From NCBI GenBank assembly GCA_028865235.1, contig CP114561.1, positions 3,492,001-3,556,000 of the forward strand: DNA of 64,000 nt, read 5' to 3'. How positions within the stretch are numbered: position 1 is the first letter of the stretch; each line of letters begins with the position of its first letter. Both the position numbers and the translations under genes were made by a program. The DNA is from Candidatus Manganitrophus sp. (GTDB lineage Bacteria; Nitrospirota; Nitrospiria; SBBL01; Manganitrophaceae). The notes under the pieces were generated by a model. That model was not told the origin of the DNA, searched no databases, and saw nothing but the letters and a program-made list of their open reading frames with translations. Below are positions 20,648 to 29,656 of this stretch, in pieces.

Positions 20648-22041
20648 CGAGACTCCTTTGCAGGTTCATTGGGAGCGGTGCTTTCCGGCGCTTCGGCCTC
20701 TTCTCCCGCGGAAGGGGGGAGAAGGGTGCCGACGCTCCGCTGATCCTCGACCAGGTACTTCCGGGCGACGCGCAGGACATCCTGTGCGGTGACCTTCCGG
20801 ATGTTGTCGACGAACCGGGTGACATATTCATGCCCCGCCCCGACCGTCTCCGCCGTGCCGATCCGCATGGCGCGATAGAAGTTGGAATCGGATCCCAGAA
20901 TAAATTCAGCTTCGATCTGGTTCTTCGCTTTTTGCAGCTCCTGATTGGAGACCGGCTCCGTCTGAAGCCGGCTGATCTCATCGGTCAAGGCCTCTTCGAT
21001 TTCTTCAGGGGAAACCTGCGGACGCGCCGTCGCGTAGACGTAGAAGAGCTCCGGATCGGCGGTCAGGCCGTCGTAATGGCCGCCGGCATCGAGCGCGATC
21101 TGCTGCTGATAAACGAGGCCGCGGTAGAGCCGGGAGCTTTTTCCGGACGAAAGAATATTTGCGAGGACTGTCAGCGCATAGGTATCGGGACTCTTGTAGT
21201 TGGGGGTATGAAACGTGGTAAAGACAAACGGCAGCTGCGCCTCCCGTTTTACAACGGTCCGACGCTCGCCGAGCTGAGGGGGTTCGGGCGGAATGTATTT
21301 CGGCGGCTCCGGCCCTTTGGGGATCTTCTCGAAGGCCGTCTTGATTTTGGGGAGGAGGGCCTTGGTGTCGAAGTCTCCCACCACGACGATTGTCGCGTTG
21401 TTCGGCTGGTAATAACGTTTATAGTAGTCGAAGGCGTCGTCGCGGGTGAGATGGTCGATATCGCTCATCCAGCCGATGACCGGCGCATGGTAGGGGTGGA
21501 CCAAAAAGGCGATGGCGTATAATTGTTCGATCAGGAAGGAGTAGGGGTCGTCGTCCGTTCGGGTCCGGCGTTCCTCTTTCACGACCTCCGCCTCCAGTTG
21601 GAACTCTTTCGGATCGATGGTGAGGTTTTGCATCCGGTCCGATTCCAGCTCCAGCGACAACTCGATTCGATCCGAAGCGAAGTTTTCGAAGTAGGCGGTG
21701 TAGTCGTTCCCGGTGAAGGCGTTCTCCGTCCCGCCGTTTTTGGCGACGATCCGTGAGAACTCTCCCTTTCCATACTTCGGGGTTCCCTTGAACATCATAT
21801 GCTCGAGGAGATGGGAGAGGCCGGTTTTGCCGGTGATTTCATTCCGCGAGCCGACCTTGTACCAGACCTGGAAGGTGACGACCGGCGCTTTGTGCTCCTC
21901 CAGCAAGATCACCTTGAGGCCGTTGGGAAGAATCACCTCTTCTATCTTGGCGGCCTGGCCGAAGACGGGGATGAGAAGGAAAAATAAAAGAAGGAAAAGG
22001 AGGGAAGCGTTCCGGCGGGGCGCTCTTTCTCTTCGATGCAT
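20644..22041 (-). CDS. M16 family zinc peptidase, catalytic subunit
   Basis: Start ATG 22041 is preceded by AGGAG and gives a signal peptide (ASLLFLLLFFLLIPVFGQAA); longer readings lack support. The mature protein of about 440 aa has TGLSHLLEHMMFKGTPKYG with the inverted zinc motif HLLEH, and a downstream ligand Glu region (QLEAEVVKEERR). The second half has SSGKSSRLYRGLVYQQQ. It should cleave peptides in the periplasm together with the inactive subunit encoded by the overlapping next gene. Confidence 0.92.
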   Translation of the reverse strand: MHRRERAPRRNASLLFLLLFFLLIPVFGQAAKIEEVILPNGLKVILLEEHKAPVVTFQVWYKVGSRNEITGKTGLSHLLEHMMFKGTPKYGKGEFSRIVAKNGGTENAFTGNDYTAYFENFASDRIELSLELESDRMQNLTIDPKEFQLEAEVVKEERRTRTDDDPYSFLIEQLYAIAFLVHPYHAPVIGWMSDIDHLTRDDAFDYYKRYYQPNNATIVVVGDFDTKALLPKIKTAFEKIPKGPEPPKYIPPEPPQLGERRTVVKREAQLPFVFTTFHTPNYKSPDTYALTVLANILSSGKSSRLYRGLVYQQQIALDAGGHYDGLTADPELFYVYATARPQVSPEEIEEALTDEISRLQTEPVSNQELQKAKNQIEAEFILGSDSNFYRAMRIGTAETVGAGHEYVTRFVDNIRKVTAQDVLRVARKYLVEDQRSVGTLLPPSAGEEAEAPESTAPNEPAKESR

Positions 22042-22237
22042 CTTAGCTCCTAAGCGATTTTCTAAACTCGGCCATCTTAACAGATGCCGAAAAAGGGTGT
22101 CAAGGCAGCGTCGGAGGTTCAACATGTTGGACCCCAACTTTTGCGCGGTTCGGAACCGGCGGTTGTCTGATGAAGGATTTTCGTTTATCATAGACACTTG
22201 TGATGACCAGTCGAAAAATTATCTGAGGAGGAATCTG

Positions 22238-22906
22238 ATGAACAAACGGAATCTGTTCCGGAAAATTGGAATCGGGATGTTGATGGTCTCTCTGACCGCG
22301 GCGACAGTGATGGCGCAAGGATCGCCCGGCCAAAGCCCGCACCGGGGCGGGGAAGGGGGGCGGATGGAACGGCCGCAGGGCCATCCACCGTCTTCCGGGA
22401 TGCGCGGCGGAAGTTTCTTTTCGGCGGAGGGATTGAAGGAAGGACTCAACCTGACCGAGGAGCAGGCGAAAAAACTCCACGATCTTTTTATCGATTATCG
22501 CAAGGGGGTGATCCAAAAGCGGGCCAGCCTGCAGGTGGCCGAGATTGAGCTGGAAGAGCTGATCGCCGATCCGAAGCTGGACCTTTCGAAGATCGAGAAA
22601 AAGGCGAAGGAAAAAGAAGCGCTGGAAACCGATATGATGATGTTTCGGGTCCGCTCGATGGCCAAGGCGAAAGAGTTTCTCTCCGATGTTCAGTATGACA
22701 AATTCAGATCGATGATCGAGCGCCGGATGTCGATGGGCGGCGGTGGAATGCATTCCGGGATGCATTCAATGATGGGCGGGATGTCTCACGGAAAAATGGG
22801 TAAAGGAAAAGGGATGATGGGCTCGCCGCACGGCTCCATGGGGATGGGCTCCCCGCACGGATCAATGGGAATGTCCGATGATTCGTACGAAGACGACGAT
22901 GAATAA
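22238..22906 (+). CDS. Spy/CpxP-like periplasmic protein with Met/His-rich tail
   Basis: Start ATG 22238 follows a GAGGAGG site. 222 aa: signal peptide ending VMAQ, a Gly/Arg/Pro-rich linker, a helical core (LNLTEEQAKKLHDLFIDYRK ... SDVQYDKFRSMIERRM) with LTxxQ-like spacing, then a low-complexity tail of Met, His, Gly and Ser (GMHSGMHSMMGGMSHGKMG and two GSPHGSMGM repeats) ending in acidic residues. Spy-like proteins are periplasmic chaperones or metal-stress sensors. The tail could bind Cu, Ni or Zn, by inference. It is divergent from the M16 pair. Confidence 0.75.
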   Translation: MNKRNLFRKIGIGMLMVSLTAATVMAQGSPGQSPHRGGEGGRMERPQGHPPSSGMRGGSFFSAEGLKEGLNLTEEQAKKLHDLFIDYRKGVIQKRASLQVAEIELEELIADPKLDLSKIEKKAKEKEALETDMMMFRVRSMAKAKEFLSDVQYDKFRSMIERRMSMGGGGMHSGMHSMMGGMSHGKMGKGKGMMGSPHGSMGMGSPHGSMGMSDDSYEDDDE

Positions 22907-22922
22907 ATAGATTCGTATTCAA

Positions 22923-22954
22923 CTTGACCGGAGATCGCGCGATCTCCGGTCAAG
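22923..22954. terminator. Bidirectional hairpin between convergent genes
   Basis: A perfect 32-base palindrome (half: cttgaccggagatcgc) lies between the Spy-like gene on plus and the YHS gene on minus. It has no T-run but is well placed to end both transcripts. Confidence 0.65.
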
Positions 22955-22968
22955 CAAAGAGACCGCCT

Positions 22969-23124
22969 TTATCCCGCCTTCCGGGCGTATTGTGCGGGTG
23001 ACTTCTGGAACTTCTGAAAACATCCCTCTGAGCAAAAGCAGTAGTGCTTTCCTTCAAAATCGGTACAGATGTTCTCGTTCGTCACCTGCATCCCGCAGAC
23101 TGGATCGGTCATCGACTTTTCCAT
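22969..23124 (-). CDS. YHS-domain mini-protein (metal binding)
   Basis: A 51-aa gene. It reads MEKSMTDPVCGMQVT, then HYCFCSEGCFQKFQKSPAQY. The DPVCGM-x-V opening and YCFCSEGC-x-x-KF block define the YHS/TRASH-like domain found in copper ATPases and heavy-metal proteins, with four Cys as likely metal ligands. Its ribosome site AAGGAGAGAG lies in the last codons of rlmN and the start is one base after the rlmN stop, so the two are coupled. The role is probably metal handling, like the Met/His-rich protein convergent to it. Confidence 0.85.
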   Translation of the reverse strand: MEKSMTDPVCGMQVTNENICTDFEGKHYCFCSEGCFQKFQKSPAQYARKAG

Positions 23125-23125
23125 A

Positions 23126-24310
23126 TCACTCTCTCCTTGCTTTAAACTGATAATCGCTCACTATTCCAGTGTAGCGTTTCGGTAAACCGCGGTTCAAGAG
23201 GGTGATGTTAACAGGGAGTGCTGAGGTTGGGGTCTGCGTCCGGCGAACGGGTTGGACCAAAGGAAGGGATGCGGCGCCGACTTCACTGTTGAGCTGGCCG
23301 CAGGCGGCGAGGATATCTCTTCCTTTGCTCTTCCGGACGGTGGCCGTGAGGCCGGCGTGGTGCAGGATGTCCTGGAAGCGCAAGACGTCCTGATCGGCCG
23401 GGCGGCGATAAGGTGAACCGAGAAATTCATTAAAAGGGATCAGGTTGATCTTGCATCGGATCCCATGGCTCAGACGGACTAATCGCGCGGCATCTTCCGG
23501 CGTGTCGTTCACCCCGGCCAGAAGGACATATTCAAAAGTGATCCTCCGGCGAGACGGAAGGGGGAAGGCTTTGCAGACCTTCAGAAGTTCTTCGATCGGG
23601 TAGAGCCGGTTGACCTTCGGCATGATTTGGTCCCGAACTTCATTTGTGGTGGCATTTAAGGAAATGGAGAGGTTGACGGGCACCTCTTCCCAAAGCTTTA
23701 AAATCTGTGGGACCATCCCCGCCGTCGAGACGGTGACCCGGCGCGGCGAGAAACCGAGCCCGATCGGCGAGATCATCCGTTTGAGCGCCTCGACCACCTG
23801 GGTGAGATTCGCCAGCGGTTCACCCATTCCCATCATCACGATATTGGTGATTCGGCTCTCTTCCGGCAGGGTCCGTTGAACGGTGAGGATCTGGCCGACG
23901 ATTTCATCGGCCTTCAGGTTGCGCTTCAGTTTTTCCTGCGCGGTGAGGCAGAAGCCGCAGTCGAGGGTGCAGCCGGCCTGCGAGGAGATGCAGAGGGTGA
24001 GGCGGTTGTCGTCCGGTATCAGGACCGATTCGATTCGGTTTCCATCCTCCAACCCTAAGAGAAACTTCTCGGTTCCATCGATTGACTTCCGGCGGGTGAC
24101 AATCTCGAGATGGCGCAAAGACGCCTTTTCGGCTAAAAGGGCGCGGTCGGCTTTGGAGAGGTCGGTCATCTCTTCAAAATCGGCAGCCCGCCGCTGATAG
24201 AGCCAGGAGAGGAGCTGCTTGGCGCGGTATTTTTTCCAGCCGAGGTCAAGGAGCCACGCTTCCAGCTCCTCAAAAGAGAAGGCGAGGATGTTCTTTTTGA
24301 TCTCTGTCAT
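23126..24310 (-). CDS. rlmN: Dual-specificity rRNA/tRNA adenine C2-methyltransferase RlmN
   Basis: A radical-SAM enzyme methylating C2 of A2503 in 23S rRNA and A37 of some tRNAs. The cluster motif is CTLDCGFCLTA, followed by NIVMMGMGEPLAN, FSPRRVTVSTAG and the substrate-Cys region DILAACGQL. I choose ATG 24310 (MTEIKKNILAFS); the longer frame has an unrelated extension. A C-terminal tail of about 50 residues after GQLNSEV is longer than usual and proline/threonine-rich, so it may be partly non-functional. Confidence 0.93.
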   Translation of the reverse strand: MTEIKKNILAFSFEELEAWLLDLGWKKYRAKQLLSWLYQRRAADFEEMTDLSKADRALLAEKASLRHLEIVTRRKSIDGTEKFLLGLEDGNRIESVLIPDDNRLTLCISSQAGCTLDCGFCLTAQEKLKRNLKADEIVGQILTVQRTLPEESRITNIVMMGMGEPLANLTQVVEALKRMISPIGLGFSPRRVTVSTAGMVPQILKLWEEVPVNLSISLNATTNEVRDQIMPKVNRLYPIEELLKVCKAFPLPSRRRITFEYVLLAGVNDTPEDAARLVRLSHGIRCKINLIPFNEFLGSPYRRPADQDVLRFQDILHHAGLTATVRKSKGRDILAACGQLNSEVGAASLPLVQPVRRTQTPTSALPVNITLLNRGLPKRYTGIVSDYQFKARRE

Positions 24311-24510
24311 GCTGCTTACCCTATCATAGAGATCCCCTCTTCTGCAATGAGGTGAATATAACGCGGGGCGGACCGGGTCCCGTTCCGAGCTCTCTCGTTC
24401 ATGTTCAGGCATCGAACAAGGATGTCATAGAGGGTAAAAAAAGGCTTGACATTAAAAGAAGGTAATTCACTCTAGAAGGCATTAACTTTATGTAAAGAGA
24501 TTCTCCGATC

Positions 24511-26130
24511 GTGGAACGCCGTCTTTTCATTTTTAGACCCGGACAAACGCTTTTCATCCTCTCCCTTTTTTGTTGCCCTCTTGTTTGGGTGCGGCGGAGG
24601 GGGCGGGGGTGGCTCCGGTGGAACCAATCCTCCTCCGAACAATCCTCCGCCCGGCGGAGGAAATCCGGGAACTCCCAACGCAGACCCGCCGTCGGTCGTC
24701 TCAACGAAGCCCCAGGAAGGGAGACTGTTTCGGTAGACGCTCTGATTGAAATCACCTTCACTAAATCGATGGACCCCTCCACTTTCCAGACAGCCATTCA
24801 AGGCTTGGGGAACGTCGGATATGACGCAATTTGTGTTGCCGATACAGACTGCAAGATAATTCGCTTGAGTCATAAAACCGATCTGGAATATAATTCTTCT
24901 TATACGCTGACGCTGTTGGCGGATGTGAGAGATGAGGATGGGAATCTCCTCTCTTCTCCTTACGTGTGGTCGTTTAAAACCGAAGTCTTTGTGCCGGACC
25001 TTTCATTCGCCAGAACCACCATTGATGGTTTCGATGGGAAGAATTCCGGTGAATGCACTGCCATTGCCGTTGACAGCACCGGGACGGTCCATATCGTTTA
25101 CTACTCTGAAGAAGATGGCTCTCCGAAGCATGCTTTCTGTTTTTCAGGTGAGGATTGCAGTGCGCCGGAGAACTGGGATGTTCAATTCATTGAAGATCCG
25201 TCTCAGGATGAAAAACGCGGCCGCGACATCAACTTGGCCATTGATATGATTACCGATACCCTCCATGTCAGTTACAGAGACGTGGATCCACCGAAACCAG
25301 GCGTAATCGGTGACAATAAAGGGGTGTTAAAGTACGTTAAAGGAGTAAAAAATGGAGCAGACTGGGATTGGTCGCCGGTTCCCGTTATTGTCGACGACAC
25401 CGAAAATGGAGTGACCGATACCTATATCGCTTTCCACGCGGGTTCAGTCCATATCAGCTATCGGAAGGTCGGCGCCGTTTCAAGTGATGACGTCATCGCG
25501 TATGCCACCTGTTCATCTTCTTGTGACTCTTCGGGAGGGTGGGATATACTCGACGGCGACCACGGAAATCATGCAGGATCTCCAAACCATATCGTTGTCA
25601 CAAATTCAGCCGTCCATATCAGCTATTACTTGGATGGAACGATGAAATATGTAACCTGCTCCTTATCTAATGATTGTCTTCAGTTAGTGAACTGGACGCC
25701 GATTATCGTTGACGACGGAGAGGCGGGCCAATTTGATGTCGGGACCGAGAATTCCCTCGCCGTCGATAATAATGGAATGGTTCATCTCACCTATCGAGAC
25801 AATACGAATGGTCTTCTAAAATATACTCGTTGCCAGGGGGGTTGCGAGGATCCGATTGCTATCGATGCGGCAGGAGGGAGCAGCCAGATCAAAGTTTCTG
25901 GCAATGTCCTCCATGTCAGCTACCGGAACGATGACAATAAGAACCTAAAGTATGCGGTTTGTCCGGGGAATTGTCTTGATGCAGGTAGTTGGTTTACCTA
26001 CACAATTGACGCCCCTGGAGAGGTTGGATTGGATACCTATTTGGCGGTTGAAACGAACGGAACGGTTCACATCAGTTATCGGGCCGCTGGGGATGATGAG
26101 GACCTTAAGTATGCGCGAGGCATTCCTTAG
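24511..26130 (+). CDS. Lipoprotein with Ig-like domain and seven-repeat beta-propeller (frameshifted)
   Basis: GTG 24511 opens RPGQTLFILSLF. Removing one T from the T6 run near 24567 gives the lipobox VALLFGC and a Gly-rich then Pro/Asn-rich linker. Adding one G near 24719 joins this to an SbsA-like Ig domain (VSVDALIEITFTKSMDPSTF ... VWSFKTE). From about residue 180 seven repeats carry a V/L-H-h-S/T-Y core (GTVHIVYY, DTLHVSYR, GSVHISYR, SAVHISYY, GMVHLTYR, NVLHVSYR, GTVHISYR), each with a following LKY or similar; paired Cys appear in several. That is a seven-bladed propeller anchored to a membrane by lipid. The ligand is unknown. Confidence 0.75.
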   Translation: MERRLFIFRPGQTLFILSLFCCPLVWVRRRGRGWLRWNQSSSEQSSARRRKSGNSQRRPAVGRLNEAPGRETVSVDALIEITFTKSMDPSTFQTAIQGLGNVGYDAICVADTDCKIIRLSHKTDLEYNSSYTLTLLADVRDEDGNLLSSPYVWSFKTEVFVPDLSFARTTIDGFDGKNSGECTAIAVDSTGTVHIVYYSEEDGSPKHAFCFSGEDCSAPENWDVQFIEDPSQDEKRGRDINLAIDMITDTLHVSYRDVDPPKPGVIGDNKGVLKYVKGVKNGADWDWSPVPVIVDDTENGVTDTYIAFHAGSVHISYRKVGAVSSDDVIAYATCSSSCDSSGGWDILDGDHGNHAGSPNHIVVTNSAVHISYYLDGTMKYVTCSLSNDCLQLVNWTPIIVDDGEAGQFDVGTENSLAVDNNGMVHLTYRDNTNGLLKYTRCQGGCEDPIAIDAAGGSSQIKVSGNVLHVSYRNDDNKNLKYAVCPGNCLDAGSWFTYTIDAPGEVGLDTYLAVETNGTVHISYRAAGDDEDLKYARGIP

Positions 26131-26215
26131 GGTGTCTATAAAATAGCGGTTTGAGTGGGTAGGTAAAAGGCGCGTTTTATACTTAATGAAATTTAAATTT
26201 TTATTTAAATTTTTG

Positions 26216-26244
26216 TTGACAGGTTAGTTTTTTTTATGTAGAGT
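26216..26244 (+). promoter_or_regulatory. Sigma70-type promoter for Gln-motif gene cluster
   Basis: TTGACA (26216-26221), a 17-base spacer and TAGAGT (26239-26244), in a very AT-rich stretch about 90 bases before the first gene of the secreted trio. Confidence 0.6.
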
Positions 26245-26335
26245 GAAGTCTCCGTAAATAGCAGTATAAGGTATACAGTCCCGGTTTTATTCAGAAAGGC
26301 AGTTGCTTCACCATTTTGGAGCGGGAGTATTCGTT

Positions 26336-27619
26336 ATGAAGATCCTTGGATGCTCGAAGTCTTTACTGCCGTCCTTGAGAAGCATTCGCTACATTCTTCC
26401 CACCTTAAGTTTTACGGCTCTTCTCATTGTTTATTCCACGCCGGTTTGGGCTCAATTCGGCGGCGGTGGCGGTGGCGGTGGCGGGGGATCGCAGCCTCCT
26501 CAACCCGGTCCCCTTCCACAGGCGACTGTGACGCCCCTTCCTTCCGATGCCCCGGCTCCCTGGGGAACCGATCCGGCGACGATTCCCGGAGCGACCATCA
26601 CCGATACGATTAGGGGAAATGGATTTCTGCAGGAGACAGTTTCGCTTCAGAATGGAAACAGCTTCTTTTTCCAAAACATCACGACGACCGATTTCTCCGT
26701 CGCTTCGTATGTCAAGAGAACGGAAGGGGCGAACAACGATCCGACCGGAAACATCATCTTCAATCAAGTCCTGAAAGATCCCGCCTGGGGACTGACCGAC
26801 CATAGCTTCATCAATGGCTTTAAACAACCGATTCAGCTCCATTTCGATATCGTCGAGTCGAAGGTCGCCGCACTCTCGGGCGGCTTCAACCAGATGGACA
26901 TGTTTTTCAGACAGCAGCCTTTTCTCGATACCGCCACGGGAAGGGTTCGCGTCCGTCAGGACATCGGGGTTTGGATCACCGGTTTCAATGGCTTCCAGGG
27001 GGATGATGTTACACAGAGCGAGGACTTCACCCCATCCGCATCCCAACTCTCTCATGTTATCTTAAGGACGCTCCCCAGTGGGGGAGGCGGTGGAGGCGGC
27101 GGGTTTGGCGGTCGTGATGGTGGAAATGGTGGGCCCATTGATTTCTGGAATGATCTGACGGTCGTCAAGATTGTCGATCCGGTCACAAACCAAATCGTCA
27201 GCTTCAGCCGGTGCAACGATTTCGGCGATCCAACTGGACGGTTGGAAGGCGAGTTCCGGGAAGATGCAGGGCGGCGCGGCGGGTGTAACGCAGCCCGCTC
27301 GACCGGCTCGGGCCGGCCTGTCATTCCAAACCATGACTCCGATAGCTTCCAGCTGACCCCGATTTGGTGGGACCGCTGGGGTGGTGCCGGCTCCGGGCAG
27401 TTGAGGAGCGGAAACAACTTCGGACTTCCCCGGCAATGGAAGTGGAAGTGGTGGAGGTGGTGGGTTTGGAGGGAGATAGTCGATATTACAGCTTTGGCAA
27501 GGAAGCCTTTTAGCAAGGTAGGTAAGGTAAGCAGAAACAGAAAGAAAGGTAAGAAGGCCATTCGCCGGATTGCCGGTTTCATAAATATCCGGTTATCGAT
27601 CAATCTTCAAGAATATTAA
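26336..27619 (+). CDS. Secreted Gln-motif repeat protein A
   Basis: Start ATG 26336 gives a long signal peptide (LSFTALLIVYSTPVWA) followed by a ten-Gly run and a Pro-rich linker. The body repeats short strands ending in Gln: GNSFFFQNI, GNIIFNQVL, MDMFFRQQP, VRVRQDIGV. A second Gly-rich segment lies near residue 265. After about 27360 the reading becomes Trp/Lys-rich, while a neighbouring frame gives NGSGSGGGGGFGGR and stops at about 27478, so the C-terminus is probably frameshifted and the true end uncertain. No known family. It belongs with the next two genes by motif and signal peptide. Confidence 0.6.
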   Translation: MKILGCSKSLLPSLRSIRYILPTLSFTALLIVYSTPVWAQFGGGGGGGGGGSQPPQPGPLPQATVTPLPSDAPAPWGTDPATIPGATITDTIRGNGFLQETVSLQNGNSFFFQNITTTDFSVASYVKRTEGANNDPTGNIIFNQVLKDPAWGLTDHSFINGFKQPIQLHFDIVESKVAALSGGFNQMDMFFRQQPFLDTATGRVRVRQDIGVWITGFNGFQGDDVTQSEDFTPSASQLSHVILRTLPSGGGGGGGGFGGRDGGNGGPIDFWNDLTVVKIVDPVTNQIVSFSRCNDFGDPTGRLEGEFREDAGRRGGCNAARSTGSGRPVIPNHDSDSFQLTPIWWDRWGGAGSGQLRSGNNFGLPRQWKWKWWRWWVWREIVDITALARKPFSKVGKVSRNRKKGKKAIRRIAGFINIRLSINLQEY

Positions 27620-27642
27620 TAAAGATACAGGGGGGAACATTG

Positions 27643-28395
27643 ATGAGAAATGGCAAAAGAAACAAATGGTCGATTATGATGTCGGCGCTCGGGATCGTCT
27701 CGATCGCGAGCGGCGTCGCCCTGGCGCAGGTGGGAAATCCCACCTTTACCGATAACCCGTCGCCCTTCCCGTACGTTCATACCGGAGTCGGCGGGTCGGG
27801 AACCCAACTGACAGGGGGACAGCTGATTACCTTCCAAGGAACCATGGGGAGCGGCAACTTTTTCCAGCAGGAATTCGTGAATATCGATCCGGACGGACCC
27901 GGAGGGGCCGGGCCCGAAGCGGCGATCCACACGATGTTGGAAGGGGCCAGCACCGGAAAGGCTTTTGTTCAGGAGTCGTTTGTTCTACTGAGCGGTCAGA
28001 GACCGCCGACGATCCAGAACAACACCCCGTCCCCGATTGTCCCTCCGCCGAGCCATACCGAGATCTCTTTCAGGCAGTCGGTCAAGGACAACGGGTTTTC
28101 CACAACCGCCAGCCTCGATCCCGGACAAGATATTCACATCCACCAGCAGAATGCATCGCCCGATCCGGTCAACGGCCAATCGGGAGGGCTCACCTTTAGC
28201 AACGTCGATATCCTTCCGAACAGAACCGGACCCAACGGGCCGCAGCATCCGACCGATCCAGCCTGCGGTACCACTGCAACCTTCTGCACCACGATCGATC
28301 AGCAGGTCAGGGTTACGGAAGGGGCCACGGTGATCTTCACCCAGGATATGGATTTTACGACCGGGGGATTGCCGACGATCGTTCAAGGTCCATAA
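27643..28395 (+). CDS. Secreted Gln-motif repeat protein B
   Basis: ATG 27643 is preferred over TTG one codon earlier; a G-rich ribosome site precedes it. The protein is 250 aa with a signal peptide ending GVALAQ. The mature part has recurring strands with Gln at the end: SGNFFQQEF, GKAFVQESF, TEISFRQSV, DIHIHQQNA, TTIDQQVRV, TVIFTQDMDF, separated by Pro/Gly/Asp-rich turns. This resembles its neighbours and, loosely, the strand-turn logic of curlin-type amyloids, although the curlin consensus itself is absent. Two Cys (ACGTTATFCTT) may pair. Function unknown; a self-assembling surface component is a hypothesis. Confidence 0.65.
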   Translation: MRNGKRNKWSIMMSALGIVSIASGVALAQVGNPTFTDNPSPFPYVHTGVGGSGTQLTGGQLITFQGTMGSGNFFQQEFVNIDPDGPGGAGPEAAIHTMLEGASTGKAFVQESFVLLSGQRPPTIQNNTPSPIVPPPSHTEISFRQSVKDNGFSTTASLDPGQDIHIHQQNASPDPVNGQSGGLTFSNVDILPNRTGPNGPQHPTDPACGTTATFCTTIDQQVRVTEGATVIFTQDMDFTTGGLPTIVQGP

Positions 28396-28449
28396 AAGCA
28401 TCTCAAGGTGGATTGAATTTTTAATTTAATTTAGGGAGGCACGAGATAA

Positions 28450-29109
28450 ATGAGATCAATTTACAAAAAAACGACTCTGGCCATGGCGGGAGTCCTTCTT
28501 TCTGCCGGATTTGCAATGGCTCAGACAACGACCGTGAATTTCGCCAGCCCGACCTGTAACACGGCGGCCACCTGCGGATTGGCGGGGGGCACCAACCGGT
28601 TGACCGAGGTCAGCGGCGACAATTTCTTCTTCCAGGAAGCGATTGTCATCAACGGGCGGCAGCTGAATCACATGATCGTTCGGAGCAAGCCCGATCCAGC
28701 CACCGGTTCGGTCTTTATTCAGGAGACCTTCACCCCGGGAGGAGCGATTCAGGGGGCCACGAATACCAGCTCGATCGATCAGCTTACTTTCAAGCAGACG
28801 ATGAATGCAACGGGCGGAACGGTGAGCGTGCTGGCCCGGATGGACAATCTGAACATCATCAACAAGGGGACCGGCACCGGCCAGGAGAACATGGTCGGCA
28901 CCGAGATGAACATCACCCAGAGCATCACCGATACGGCACAGGGGCTTAACGTGAACACGGTGACGATCACGCCGAACATCAGCACACCGGCGTTGGGCGA
29001 TTTCAATACCACGATCAACCAGGCCGTCAGCGATCCGACGACCCCCGGTTTCTCATCGACGATGACGTTCCAAACCGGGTCACCGGCCAACGTCGATCAG
29101 AACTTTTAG
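28450..29109 (+). CDS. Secreted Gln-motif repeat protein C
   Basis: 219 aa, signal peptide ending GFAMAQ. Repeated strand-Gln units: GDNFFFQEAIV, GSVFIQETF, IDQLTFKQTM, MNITQSITD, TTINQAVSD, TMTFQTGS. The arrangement parallels proteins A and B, so the three are diverged tandem duplicates. The sequence is rich in Thr, Asn and Gln and poor in charge, as in fibre-forming proteins. It ends before a strong hairpin, so the three genes form their own transcription unit. Confidence 0.68.
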   Translation: MRSIYKKTTLAMAGVLLSAGFAMAQTTTVNFASPTCNTAATCGLAGGTNRLTEVSGDNFFFQEAIVINGRQLNHMIVRSKPDPATGSVFIQETFTPGGAIQGATNTSSIDQLTFKQTMNATGGTVSVLARMDNLNIINKGTGTGQENMVGTEMNITQSITDTAQGLNVNTVTITPNISTPALGDFNTTINQAVSDPTTPGFSSTMTFQTGSPANVDQNF

Positions 29110-29137
29110 TTAAGGAATTAAAGAAGTCGACGGAAAC

Positions 29138-29169
29138 GAGGAGGGAGGCGGCCCGCCGCCTCCCTCCTC
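29138..29169 (+). terminator. Strong hairpin terminator
   Basis: A 14-bp perfect stem (gaggagggaggcgg / ccgcctccctcctc) with a 4-base loop, 29 bases after the stop of protein C. No long T-run, but very GC-rich. Confidence 0.7.
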
Positions 29170-29656
29170 ACTTTACCTCGCGTATCGTTCCTCCGTACTC
29201 CTCTTTTCCATCCTGCTCTTTTCTTCCGCACCGAAAACCGGATATGCATGAATGGATCACGCGAATGATGAGTGTCTCACCCGAGAGGGGATGAGGCGCT
29301 GTCGCCGTCTGTTGCCGCGTTCATGAGAACAGCGCCGCAGAAGCGGCGGAATTTCTTGGTCGGCGGAGATCGTTAACGATCCATCACCGCGGCGTTTTTC
29401 CATCGGCGGAGGGTGCAAAAAAGAGTTGCCATACAACAATTTTATGATATTCTCAGTTTGTTGGTTAGGTGTTTCACCGCAGAAGGATCCGGAGATGGTT
29501 CTTCAGTTAACACCGTTGATGCTTGAATCACGAAGCTCCTTTATGGAATCGGCAACAGGCTTACTCCGGCAACGCGAACATCATCTTTCGTGTCGGCCGA
29601 TGTAGATAGGATATATGGAGCATATTCTTCAAAGAGTGGGGAGAGGATAAGTTCAA
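29170..29656. other. Intergenic region before outer-membrane operon
   Basis: No convincing gene. It must hold the promoter of the outer-membrane operon; candidate boxes are not clear. GAGAGGAT at 29641-29648 can serve as ribosome site for the TTG start. Confidence 0.35.

Noticed and set aside
21713..22237. N-terminal extension of the Spy-like protein
   Set aside because: It overlaps the M16 gene antisense; ATG 22238 has a strong ribosome site and a signal peptide.
24446..24474. Promoter for the propeller lipoprotein (TTGACA at 24446)
   Set aside because: The -35 box is perfect, but no convincing -10 occurs at 16-18 bases, so it is not listed as a feature.
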